9,894 nt of DNA from JAIVJN01 sp036732565. GTDB lineage: Bacteria > Acidobacteriota > Vicinamibacteria > Vicinamibacterales > UBA2999. The number at the start of each line of letters is the position of its first letter. Within the stretch, counting starts at the first letter, position 1. The notes below the pieces were generated by a model. It made no database searches, had not been told where the DNA came from, and saw nothing but the letters and a program-made list of their open reading frames with translations. The DNA is taken from contig DAINCF010000260.1 in assembly GCA_036732565.1 (NCBI GenBank), positions 1-9,894 on the forward strand, given 5' to 3'. The translations under genes were made by a program, and so were the position numbers. Positions 1 to 6,324 of the stretch are shown here, in pieces.

Positions 1-16
1 CCCACCGACGTGTGTG

Positions 17-34
17 GCAGGCCTGAAGGCCTGC
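17..34. repeat. Perfect hairpin downstream of the CoA ligase gene
   Basis: GCAGGCC and GGCCTGC form 7-bp arms around a TGAA loop. The hairpin lies about 65 bp beyond the stop codon of the minus-strand ligase gene. No T-run follows on either strand, so it is not a classical intrinsic terminator. It could still stabilise or end the ligase transcript, or be one copy of a dispersed palindromic repeat of the REP type. It abuts the tandem 24-bp units at 34-81, so hairpin plus units may be one composite element. Confidence 0.6.
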
Positions 35-81
35 GCTACGTACGCTATCGGTAATTTCGCTACGTACGCTATCGGCAATGT
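34..81. repeat. Two tandem 24-bp units
   Basis: Units 34-57 and 58-81 match at 22 of 24 positions, differing at unit positions 19 (T/C) and 23 (T/G). Each contains CTACGTACGCTATCGG. They lie between the ligase stop codon (99-101) and the hairpin at 17-34 and overlap no credible gene. Two copies without spacer sequence do not make a CRISPR array. A dispersed intergenic repeat is more likely, but this window alone cannot show dispersal. Confidence 0.75.
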
Positions 82-98
82 CGCAACGCGCTCTTAGA

Positions 99-1682
99 TT
101 AGGCAGGAGGTCCCGCGGCGAGTGTCGCACGCAGTCGGGCACGTTGGACCTTGCCAGTAATCGAACGCGGGAGCTCGTTCACGAACTCCAGCCATCGCGG
201 GCATTTGTAAACCGACAGCTGGCCTTTGACATGCGCCTTGATGGTCTCGCTCAGTTCCGGCGAGGCGACGTGGCCGGGTTTCAGCACGATGAACGCCATC
301 GGCTTGACGAGGCGCTCTTTGTCTTCGCGGCCGACGACGGCGGATTCGAGTACCGAGGGATGGGTCGACAACGCTGACTCGACTTCGGTAGGCGAGACCC
401 ATAAGCCGCCGCACTTCAGCATGTCGTCCGATCGGCCCTGATACCAGAAGTACTCGTCTCCGTCTCGAACGTACCGATCTCCGGTGCGGAACCATCCGCC
501 GTCGAACCGGCGATGGCTTTCGGGTTGATTGTGCCAGTAGCCCATGCAGATGGACTCGCCCCTGACCAGGAGGTCTCCGACCTCGCCCACCGGCACGTCC
601 TCGTCGCTCGCGTCGACGACCCGAGCCTCGTATCCGGCGACGAGCTCTCCGCTGGAGCCCGGTCGCGCGCGACCGGGGCGGTTCGCGATGAACGTATGCA
701 GCGTCTCCGTTGCGCCGATGCCGTCGAGAATTTCGACCCCCGTGTGCGCGCACCAGCGTTCGTACAACGACGCCGACAACGGCTCCCCGGCCGAGCTGCA
801 CAGCCGCAGCCGTCCCGACGCCTGTTCGGCGCCGGCATCCAATGCGGTCAGCATCGCCGCGTAGGCGGTGGGAACCGCAAACAGCACGGTTGGCCGAAAG
901 CGCCGCATGACCCCGAAGATCATGTCAGTCGTCGGCTTCGAGGGGAGCAACACCGTCGATCCGCCCACGAAGAACGGCATGTACAGCCCATTGCCCAGGC
1001 CGTACGCAAACGAGAGCTTGGCCACCGAAAACACTCGATCCTCAGCGTTCAAGCCGAGCACGCCGAGGCCGAAGGCTTCGGCGCAGCTGCGCATGCTGTG
1101 CTGTCGATGGACGACCACTTTGGGGGATCCGGTTGTGCCCGACGAGCACAGCCACAAGGCCGCATCGTTGCGATGCATGTCCTCGGGCGGCAACGTGTGA
1201 TCCTCCTGTGCAAGCAGATCATCGAATCGCAGGTACGCCGTTGCGCCGTCCGCCTTCGCGTGGACGCTTCGGCGCGACGAGTCCGTGACGACGACGATGT
1301 GGTGCAGGTGTGGCAGCTGGTCCCGCGCCGCGGCGATGCGATCGACGAACACTTCGTGCACGACGAGGACGCGGGCCCGGCTGTCGGACAGCAGGTAGTG
1401 GCAGTGGTCCCGCGTGAGCAGCGTGTTCATCGGCACGGCAACGGCGCCGATGCGGATGGCGCCGAAGAACGCCGCCACGAACGCCGCGCTATCGGGCAGC
1501 AGAATCGCCACCCGCTCTTCGGGCCTTACGCCGAGGCGCCTGAGCGCGTGACCGGTGCGACAGACAGCCTGGGAGATGTCTGCGTAGGTGAGCTCGCGGT
1601 CGGCCTCCGCCTCGATCACCGCTACGCGGCCGGCCCGGTCACCATCCAGGTTGGCATCGATGAAATCGGTCGAGGCATTCAT
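99..1682 (-). CDS. Benzoate-CoA ligase family protein (aromatic acyl-CoA synthetase)
   Basis: An ANL-superfamily adenylating enzyme of 527 residues. It should activate a benzoate-type acid with ATP to an acyl-adenylate and then transfer the acyl group to coenzyme A in the cytoplasm. The phosphate-binding loop SSGTTGSPKVVVH is at residues 180-192, the AKLSFAYGLGNG segment typical of the benzoate-CoA ligase family at 221-232, GIGATETLH at 321-329, WFRTGD at 397-402, the hinge GRSDDMLKCGG at 416-426 and SITGKVQR at 507-514 with the catalytic lysine K511. Length and motif order fit the family, which includes benzoate, hydroxybenzoate and aminobenzoate ligases; the exact substrate cannot be told. 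The gene starts 19 nt after the LysR stop codon with no clear ribosome site, suggesting cotranscription with the regulator. No ring-cleavage or ring-reduction gene is in view. Confidence 0.9.
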   Translation of the reverse strand: MNASTDFIDANLDGDRAGRVAVIEAEADRELTYADISQAVCRTGHALRRLGVRPEERVAILLPDSAAFVAAFFGAIRIGAVAVPMNTLLTRDHCHYLLSDSRARVLVVHEVFVDRIAAARDQLPHLHHIVVVTDSSRRSVHAKADGATAYLRFDDLLAQEDHTLPPEDMHRNDAALWLCSSGTTGSPKVVVHRQHSMRSCAEAFGLGVLGLNAEDRVFSVAKLSFAYGLGNGLYMPFFVGGSTVLLPSKPTTDMIFGVMRRFRPTVLFAVPTAYAAMLTALDAGAEQASGRLRLCSSAGEPLSASLYERWCAHTGVEILDGIGATETLHTFIANRPGRARPGSSGELVAGYEARVVDASDEDVPVGEVGDLLVRGESICMGYWHNQPESHRRFDGGWFRTGDRYVRDGDEYFWYQGRSDDMLKCGGLWVSPTEVESALSTHPSVLESAVVGREDKERLVKPMAFIVLKPGHVASPELSETIKAHVKGQLSVYKCPRWLEFVNELPRSITGKVQRARLRATLAAGPPA

Positions 1683-1701
1683 GCTGATCAGGATCTGAAG
1701 C

Positions 1702-2562
1702 CTAGCGTCGACGCGTGGGTGGTGCTGACATATTCACGATCAACTGCGCGAACTCACGAGCCGCCGGCGTTGGATCGCCCTTGCTCCAGGCGAGACTGAA
1801 GTCGACCTTCGGCAATACCGGCAAGCCGTAGCGTCCGTCGACGATCTGCATGCCGGGTTCGAGGGCATCGCGAGTCAGCACCGTGACGCCCAGTCCCGCC
1901 AGCACCGCCGCGCCGAGCCCTTGATGGCTCGGCGAGGTGAAGACGACGTGCCAGTCGACGGCCGCTCCTTCGAGCGCTGCCAGACCCACCTGGCGATTCA
2001 CGCATACCGCCGGCGCCAGCGCCAGCGGCAACGACTCGCCGCGCGGTTCGAACGTGTCGGCTGCGACCCAAACGAACTGCGTCCGCCGCAGCACGCGCTC
2101 GTGCTGATTGCCTGCCATCGAGAGCACTACGGCGAGATCGAGCGCGTCGGCCTCGAGCATCGCGCGCAGGTCGAGATAGGTGGTGACGCTGACGTCGAGC
2201 CGCACCGCGGGGAACGCCCGCGCAAACTGACCGAGCACCGGCGGCAGCCGGTCGCCCATGAAGCTCTCCGGTACGCCGAACCGCACCACGCCCGATACCG
2301 GCGATGGTCGGAAGCGCTTCGTCAGCGTGTCGATTGAACGCAGGATCTGCTCGGCATGACGCAGGAAGTCGCTGCCGTCCTCGGTCAGCGTCAGGCTCCG
2401 CGTGGTGCGGTAGAGCAGTGGCCGACCAACCAGCTGCTCGAGTCGCCTGATCTGATGACTCACCGCAGACTGCGTCAGGTGCAGCCGCTGTGCGGCACGC
2501 GTGAACCCGCCGGTTTCGGTCACCGCCACAAAGGCGCGCAGCAGCGTGGGATCGAACTCCAT
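1702..2562 (-). CDS. LysR family transcriptional regulator
   Basis: A 286-residue LysR-type regulator. The N-terminal winged helix-turn-helix spans about residues 4-63, with the recognition region GFTRAAQRLHLTQSAVSHQI at 19-38, followed by LEQLVGRPLLYR and the linker helix. The effector domain begins near residue 90 (GVVRFGVPES) and has the usual two-lobed periplasmic-binding-protein-like length. The ATG at 2562 gives a full-length HTH; it has no Shine-Dalgarno but sits 6 nt behind TAGAAT. The gene is divergent from the MFS transporter and directly upstream of the CoA ligase. By LysR habit it probably controls both and responds to a small aromatic acid or its CoA product; that link is inference. 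The family assignment is secure. Confidence 0.93.
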   Translation of the reverse strand: MEFDPTLLRAFVAVTETGGFTRAAQRLHLTQSAVSHQIRRLEQLVGRPLLYRTTRSLTLTEDGSDFLRHAEQILRSIDTLTKRFRPSPVSGVVRFGVPESFMGDRLPPVLGQFARAFPAVRLDVSVTTYLDLRAMLEADALDLAVVLSMAGNQHERVLRRTQFVWVAADTFEPRGESLPLALAPAVCVNRQVGLAALEGAAVDWHVVFTSPSHQGLGAAVLAGLGVTVLTRDALEPGMQIVDGRYGLPVLPKVDFSLAWSKGDPTPAAREFAQLIVNMSAPPTRRR

Positions 2563-2568
2563 GCCGCA

Positions 2569-2574
2569 ATTCTA
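2569..2574 (-). promoter_or_regulatory. -10 box (TAGAAT) for the LysR gene
   Basis: TAGAAT on the minus strand ends 6 nt before the LysR ATG. Transcription would begin at or within a base or two of the start codon, giving a leaderless mRNA. The stretch where a -35 box should lie (about 2592-2598) is AT-rich and matches TTGACA poorly. Weak recognition of this kind is common in regulated or autoregulated promoters. Confidence 0.5.
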
Positions 2575-2598
2575 GCCAATGACGCATATTAATAAATA

Positions 2599-2622
2599 GA
2601 TGGAAATAAGTTCATTTCCATC
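2599..2622. promoter_or_regulatory. Perfect 9-bp-arm palindrome, candidate operator
   Basis: GATGGAAAT and ATTTCCATC flank a 6-nt centre (AAGTTC) in the 89-bp gap between LysR and the MFS gene. The right arm overlaps TTTCCA (2615-2620), which fits a -35 box for the MFS promoter with 18 bp to TAGAAT. A bound dimer could therefore block or recruit polymerase there. An even-centred palindrome is not the textbook symmetric T-N11-A LysR box, so the LysR protein is the likely but unproven binder. A shorter AT palindrome, TATTAATA, lies beside it at 2587-2594. Confidence 0.6.
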
Positions 2623-2638
2623 ATGGCAGACCGTTGCC

Positions 2639-2644
2639 TAGAAT
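2639..2644 (+). promoter_or_regulatory. -10 box (TAGAAT) for the MFS transporter gene
   Basis: TAGAAT ends 7 nt before the ATG at 2652, and TTTCCA lies 18 bp upstream as a 4-of-6 match to a -35 box. This predicts a leaderless or nearly leaderless transcript. It argues for the ATG at 2652 over the in-frame TTG at 2634, which would lie upstream of the transcription start. Confidence 0.5.
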
Positions 2645-2651
2645 CGGGCCC

Positions 2652-4199
2652 ATGCCGTCTGTTCTGCGCCGCAATGACGCCCTCGCCCTGGCCGCCGTGT
2701 GCCTGTCCTCGCTGATGTTCGGTCTGGAGATCTCAAGCGTGCCCGTGATCCTGCCGGCACTCGACCACGTGTTGCGCGCCGACTTCGAGGACATGCAATG
2801 GATCATGAACGCCTACACGCTGGCCTGCACGACCGTGCTGATGGCGACCGGAGCGCTGGGCGATCGGTTCGGCCGCAAGCGCCTCTTCGTCATCAGCATC
2901 GTCTTGTTCGCCCTCACGTCGTTGATGTGCGGCGTTGCGCCGAGCGTGGCCGTGCTGATCGCGAGCCGGTTCCTGCAGGGCCTCGCCGGCGGTGCGATGT
3001 TGACGTGTCAGATCGCCGTGCTCTCGCATCAGTTTCCGGACAGTCGCGGACGCGCTCGCGCGTTCGGAAGGTGGGGAATCGTCTTCGGCATCGGCCTCGG
3101 GTTCGGACCGATCATCGGCGGCACCATCCTTGCGGTAGCCGACTGGCGGTGGGTGTTCCTGGTCCACGTGCTGCTCTCGATGGTGACGCTGATGCTCGTG
3201 TTCCGCGGTGTGGCGGAATCCAGAGACCCACACGCGACGACACTGGACATCGTGGGCATCGTCACCCTGTCGCTCGCGGTGTTTGGACTGACCTATTTCA
3301 TCACCCAAGGGCCGGCTCTTGGCGCCAACAGCCCCGCCGCCCTCGCCAGCCTCGTTGGTGCGGCGATTGCCTTCGTTGTGTTCATCGTGGCGGAGAAGAC
3401 GGCCCGTCAGCCGATGGTCGACTTCTCCGTGTTCCGGATCCGCAATTTCTCGGGCGCGCTCCTCGGTTCGATGGGCATGAACTTCAGCTTTTGGCCGTTC
3501 ATGATCTACCTGCCGACCTATTTCCAGCGTGGCCTCGGCTACGACGTCGTGACGGCCGGCTTGTCATTGTTGGCCTATACACTGCCGACGCTGGTGGTTC
3601 CGCCGCTGGCCGAACAGCTCACGCTGCGCTATCGCCCGCGCGCGGTCATTCCCGCGGGGCTGTTCACGATCGGTGTGGGCTTCATGCTGATGAAGTTCGG
3701 CAGAAGCGCTGCGCATGCGAGCTGGCAGACGATGCTCCCGGGCTGTTTGCTGGCGGGCATCGGGCTCGGCTTGACCAACACGCCCGTCACCAACACGACC
3801 ACCGGCTCCGTGCCGAGCGCTCGCGCAGGCATGGCGTCCGGCATCGACATGAGCGTCCGGCTGATCACTTTGGCGATCAACATCGCCTTGATGGGTGTGA
3901 TCCTGGTCACTGGCATCGCGTCGTACTTGACAAGCGCTTTGCCTGGGCGGCTCGATCCGACGCGAGTCCAGGCAATGGCGTCCGGCATCGCTGCCGGCAC
4001 GGCCGGCTCCCTCGAGGAATCGGGGACGGTCGCGCAAGGTGCGCTGACCTACGGTTTTGGCCTCGTGATGCTCTACGGCGGGATTGGCGTCTGGGTGCTG
4101 GCGGTGCTCAGCTTCGCGATCTTCGAATCCACGAGGCGCTCGACAATTCGAGCGGTGGGTGACGGCGAGCGGCTCGCCTGCGCGAGCACTGGAAAGTGA
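2652..4199 (+). CDS. MFS transporter, DHA2 (14-helix) family
   Basis: A 515-residue inner-membrane protein, probably a proton-coupled exporter of the EmrB/QacA-like DHA2 branch. Motif A is GALGDRFGRKRLF (residues 67-79), motif B RFLQGLAGG (106-114) and the exporter-type motif C GIGLGFGPIIGG (146-157). Hydrophobic segments fit 14 helices, with the central pair near 198-247. In helix 1 the usual LDxTIVNVALP is altered to LEISSVPVILPAL (25-37), with E26 replacing the usual Asp and P31 where Asn normally sits. I chose ATG 2652 over TTG 2634 because a TAGAAT box lies between them. Divergence from LysR and the shared palindrome suggest LysR control. The cargo may be an aromatic acid or another toxic small molecule, which is inference. 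Import cannot be excluded. Confidence 0.88.
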   Translation: MPSVLRRNDALALAAVCLSSLMFGLEISSVPVILPALDHVLRADFEDMQWIMNAYTLACTTVLMATGALGDRFGRKRLFVISIVLFALTSLMCGVAPSVAVLIASRFLQGLAGGAMLTCQIAVLSHQFPDSRGRARAFGRWGIVFGIGLGFGPIIGGTILAVADWRWVFLVHVLLSMVTLMLVFRGVAESRDPHATTLDIVGIVTLSLAVFGLTYFITQGPALGANSPAALASLVGAAIAFVVFIVAEKTARQPMVDFSVFRIRNFSGALLGSMGMNFSFWPFMIYLPTYFQRGLGYDVVTAGLSLLAYTLPTLVVPPLAEQLTLRYRPRAVIPAGLFTIGVGFMLMKFGRSAAHASWQTMLPGCLLAGIGLGLTNTPVTNTTTGSVPSARAGMASGIDMSVRLITLAINIALMGVILVTGIASYLTSALPGRLDPTRVQAMASGIAAGTAGSLEESGTVAQGALTYGFGLVMLYGGIGVWVLAVLSFAIFESTRRSTIRAVGDGERLACASTGK

Positions 4200-4283
4200 T
4201 ACTTGCCGGTCGCGGTTGCCGCTTTACAGGACAGCGCGATGGCACACGGGAGCCAGTCGCCGAGATGGCGTGCTTCATCTCAC

Positions 4284-4291
4284 GGGAGGAG
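4284..4291 (+). promoter_or_regulatory. Ribosome binding site deciding a GTG start
   Basis: GGGAGGAG lies just before the GTG at 4294. It is the only strong Shine-Dalgarno sequence seen in the window. It supports starting at GTG, where a signal peptide begins, rather than further upstream in the long open frame. Spacing is short, about 2-4 nt depending on which part pairs. Confidence 0.6.
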
Positions 4292-4293
4292 TC

Positions 4294-4821
4294 GTGACGA
4301 AGTCGATCTTCGCGTTGGTGCTCTTGTGCGCCGGCGTCGCGGCGCCCGCTGGACAGGCGCCATTGTCGATTCAAGGAGTGTGGCGCAACGTCGAACGCGT
4401 CATTCCGAATTCGACGAACCCTGGAGACCGCATCGATCCGTTCGGCCACATACCGGTCGGGACGCAAACGGATGTGCAGCCCGGTCTCCTGATCATCACC
4501 GCACGGCACTACAGCCGCACGACCGACATCGGCGTACGACCTCGCCCGAAGGATGGCTATGCCACGCCGGGGCGGCCGACCGTCGAGGAATTGCAGGCGC
4601 GGTGGGGGCCGTTCGCCGCCAACGCCGGCACGTACGAGCTGTCGGGCGACGTCCTGACCCTCCGGGCATTCGTCGCGAAGGAGCCTCGCGACCAGGTTGA
4701 GGGTGGTTTCGCGAAGCTGCGCGTCGTGCTGGAGGGGGATCGGCTCGCGCTCACGCCGATTGAGAATTCTCAGGGCCGTATCGCCGCAGGGGTCACTTCC
4801 AGATACGTGCGCGTTGAATAG
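4294..4821 (+). CDS. Secreted lipocalin-like domain protein
   Basis: A 175-residue protein from a GTG start. Residues 1-22 form a signal peptide: MTKS, a hydrophobic stretch IFALVLLCAGVAA, then a small-residue cleavage region near PAGQA. The mature part opens with IQGVWRNVE (26-34), as in lipocalin-like proteins where a GxW motif begins the barrel. It continues with PGLLIITARHYSR (63-75), RWGPFAANAGTYELSGDVL (103-121) and a strand-rich end, LEGDRLALTPIEN (147-158). This matches a family of small exported lipocalin-like proteins common in Acidobacteriota; the ligand is unknown. It starts 94 bp after the MFS stop and may be read from that transcript, as I see no convincing promoter of its own. 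It converges on the GAP-type gene with an 18-bp gap and no terminator hairpin. The frame stays open upstream of GTG, but that extension would bury the signal peptide. Confidence 0.75.
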   Translation: MTKSIFALVLLCAGVAAPAGQAPLSIQGVWRNVERVIPNSTNPGDRIDPFGHIPVGTQTDVQPGLLIITARHYSRTTDIGVRPRPKDGYATPGRPTVEELQARWGPFAANAGTYELSGDVLTLRAFVAKEPRDQVEGGFAKLRVVLEGDRLALTPIENSQGRIAAGVTSRYVRVE

Positions 4822-4839
4822 ACCGCGGCAATGTCGGAC

Positions 4840-5502
4840 TCAGCGAAGCCGTGCCACGAGCTCGATCGCGCTCGTCACCAAGAGACCGCTCCCCACCAGG
4901 CCGGCGACCCACAGCGCGGTCTCCCTCGCACCTTGTTGCAGCCGCGACCTGAGGCCAGCGTACCGTTCCCGCAGCTGCGTCTCGAAGAGGAGATGCCCGA
5001 CGAGGAGCATGACCGGCGGCAAGACGAAGATCGCGTTGTACATGCCAAGCAGCGGCGCCCATTGCCGCGGGGGAAGATCCGCGCTCGTGATCACGGCGAT
5101 CGCGCCAAAGTACGGCAGCGCGGTCGGGAGCTCCATCGCCGTCACAGTCACGCCGAGCAGCGCCAGGCCGGCATAGGTGCGTGCCGACGGCGGCGTGACC
5201 GGGGTTGCAGACGTCCGATTCGGGAATGCCGTCAGGCTGTAGGCGAGCAGTGTCAGTCCGACGAGACCCTGGCCGACCAGGCCCACCGGACTGCTGAGCA
5301 GAGCGCCGATCGACGGCACGAACGCGTCGATCCCCAGAATCATCAGCAGCCCGACGGCGAAATACGTGAGGAAGATGGTGACGATGTACACGGCGACCTG
5401 GACGCTCGCCTCTGACCGCGTGAGTAGATAGAGCGTGACGACGATCGCCGAAGGGTTGATGCTGTCGATCGCGGCCAAGAGGACGAGGCTGGCGACGGTC
5501 AT
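4840..5502 (-). CDS. GAP/Sap-type (LysE superfamily) integral membrane protein
   Basis: A 220-residue inner-membrane protein with about six hydrophobic segments. Near the N terminus it has AAIDSINPSAI (10-20), the signature of the GAP family (Sap, sulfolipid-1-addressing protein group), followed by VTLYLLTR and IFLTYFAVGLLMILG (43-57). The second half has the matching MELPTALPYFGAIAVI (123-138) and YNAIFVLPPVMLLVGHLLF (155-173). Members are linked to export of lipids or small solutes, but the cargo here is unknown. It lies 21 nt downstream of the HAD gene and is probably cotranscribed. GAAGGAAG overlaps the HAD stop codon but is about 15 nt from the ATG, a long spacing. CcdA/LysE-type proteins are the nearest alternatives. 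Confidence 0.75.
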   Translation of the reverse strand: MTVASLVLLAAIDSINPSAIVVTLYLLTRSEASVQVAVYIVTIFLTYFAVGLLMILGIDAFVPSIGALLSSPVGLVGQGLVGLTLLAYSLTAFPNRTSATPVTPPSARTYAGLALLGVTVTAMELPTALPYFGAIAVITSADLPPRQWAPLLGMYNAIFVLPPVMLLVGHLLFETQLRERYAGLRSRLQQGARETALWVAGLVGSGLLVTSAIELVARLR

Positions 5503-5523
5503 GACGTACGCAAGCGTCTTCCT

Positions 5524-6276
5524 TCAACCGCGAGCGGCCGACCGCGCGTGTGCGTGCTCCAGCAGATCGGCGACCGCCGAGATGTCCGGGACGCGCACGC
5601 AGTCGTTCACCGTTGTCCAATCGTCGAACGGATCGAGCAGCACGGCGTGAATGCCCGCCCCGCTCGCGCCGACCACGTCCGCGTGATAGATGTCGCCGAC
5701 GTGCAGCGTGCGCTCAGGTCGGGCACCACAGATATCGAGCGCGTGCGTGAAGATGCGCGGGTCGGGCTTCTCGTAGCCGGCGATCGCCGAATCGATCACC
5801 GCGGACAGATACGCTCGCAGGCCGGCGGCGATCAGGCTCTGCTCGGCGGTGCCATCCGAGTTGCTCACGACAACCAGCCGGAGGCCGAGGTCGCGCAGGC
5901 GGCCGAGCGCTTCGGGCACGCGCGGCATCACCATCTTCCACAGTGAGCTGGCGCGCCCGTCCGGGCGCAGGACGGTCCTGAGCTCGGCGGTCAGGGCGTC
6001 GAGGTCGTCCGGTGCGAGGTGGGCGGGCCCATCGAGCTTCTCGATCATGGCTCGCAGATAGACGCGGAAGAGGTCGGTCCCGTCGGGGACGCCCTCCACG
6101 AACAGGCGCTTGGAATAGCCGGGCCGCGCGGCCGCTTCGGCGCGGCGCAGGGCCTCCGCAGTACACGCGAGGCGCCGGGCCGCCAGTTCGGTCGCGACCC
6201 AATCGAAGTCGATGGAGATGAGCGTGTTGCCGACGTCGAGGAAGATCGTGTCGATCCGTCCGTACGGGATGGTCAT
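5524..6276 (-). CDS. HAD superfamily hydrolase with variant motif I
   Basis: A 250-residue haloacid-dehalogenase-fold protein with an alpha-helical cap of the C1 type (about residues 22-112). Motif I is FLDVGNTLI (12-20) with nucleophile D14. The acid/base aspartate usually found two residues on is glycine (G16), and N17 takes the place of the usual Gly. Motif II is VVVSNSDGT (135-143), motif III AGYEKPDPRIF (166-176) with K170, and motif IV HVGDIYHADVVGASGAG (192-208) with D195 and D200. All other catalytic positions look intact, so activity is likely, but it may not be a standard phosphatase. The substrate is unknown. The open frame extends well upstream, but that part lies antisense to the GNAT gene and has no domain; MTIPYG at 6276 begins just before the first HAD strand and follows a TACACT box. 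It precedes the GAP-type membrane gene by 21 nt. Confidence 0.85.
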   Translation of the reverse strand: MTIPYGRIDTIFLDVGNTLISIDFDWVATELAARRLACTAEALRRAEAAARPGYSKRLFVEGVPDGTDLFRVYLRAMIEKLDGPAHLAPDDLDALTAELRTVLRPDGRASSLWKMVMPRVPEALGRLRDLGLRLVVVSNSDGTAEQSLIAAGLRAYLSAVIDSAIAGYEKPDPRIFTHALDICGARPERTLHVGDIYHADVVGASGAGIHAVLLDPFDDWTTVNDCVRVPDISAVADLLEHAHARSAARG

Positions 6277-6282
6277 GTTCGA

Positions 6283-6288
6283 AGTGTA
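6283..6288 (-). promoter_or_regulatory. -10-like box (TACACT) for the HAD gene
   Basis: TACACT on the minus strand ends 6 nt before the ATG at 6276, the same geometry as the LysR gene. No good -35 box is found at normal spacing. There is no Shine-Dalgarno, so a leaderless start is plausible. Confidence 0.35.
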
Positions 6289-6304
6289 CGCGACAGTGTC
6301 GTGT
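6288..6304. promoter_or_regulatory. Imperfect 17-bp palindrome between divergent genes
   Basis: ACGCGACAGTGTCGTGT is symmetric about position 6296, with a perfect CGACA-G-TGTCG core and one mismatched pair (6290/6302). It lies midway between the HAD start (6276) and the GNAT start (6325) and touches the HAD -10-like box. It could be an operator shared by both genes. The arms are short enough for chance to be possible. Confidence 0.3.
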
Positions 6305-6309
6305 CTAAC

Positions 6310-6315
6310 TACAAT
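6310..6315 (+). promoter_or_regulatory. -10 box (TACAAT) for the GNAT gene
   Basis: TACAAT ends 9 nt before the ATG at 6325, so transcription would start within a few bases of the codon. A matching -35 box is not evident. It supports starting the protein at 6325 (or the second ATG at 6331) instead of extending it upstream into the HAD gene. Confidence 0.45.
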
Positions 6316-6324
6316 GGCTGGCGC

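Noticed and set aside
17..34. Intrinsic terminator for the ligase gene
   Set aside because: The stem is good but no T-run follows on either strand, so it is listed as a repeat hairpin.
34..81. CRISPR array
   Set aside because: Only two units, directly abutting with no spacers, and no cas gene in view.
513..1799. 428-codon open frame on the plus strand opposite the CoA ligase
   Set aside because: The translation is Arg/Ala/Asp-rich with no domain, it spans the antisense of the ligase start and the LysR end, and the minus-strand frame has a complete set of ANL motifs. It is a GC-rich shadow.
2599..2622. Classical symmetric T-N11-A LysR box at the centre of the palindrome
   Set aside because: The palindrome has an even centre, so no T-N11-A pair can be symmetric about it. 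It was kept only as a general operator candidate.
2634..2651. TTG start for the MFS transporter, adding six residues
   Set aside because: It has no ribosome site and would lie upstream of the likely transcription start set by TAGAAT at 2639-2644.
2699..4162. 487-codon open frame on the plus strand inside the MFS gene
   Set aside because: It is frame-shifted against a complete 14-helix transporter, is hydrophilic and Arg-rich, and has no recognisable domain.
6019..6324. N-terminal extension of the GNAT protein by 102 residues
   Set aside because: It is antisense to the HAD gene, and TACAAT sits just before the ATG at 6325. The mini-domain starts right after that ATG.
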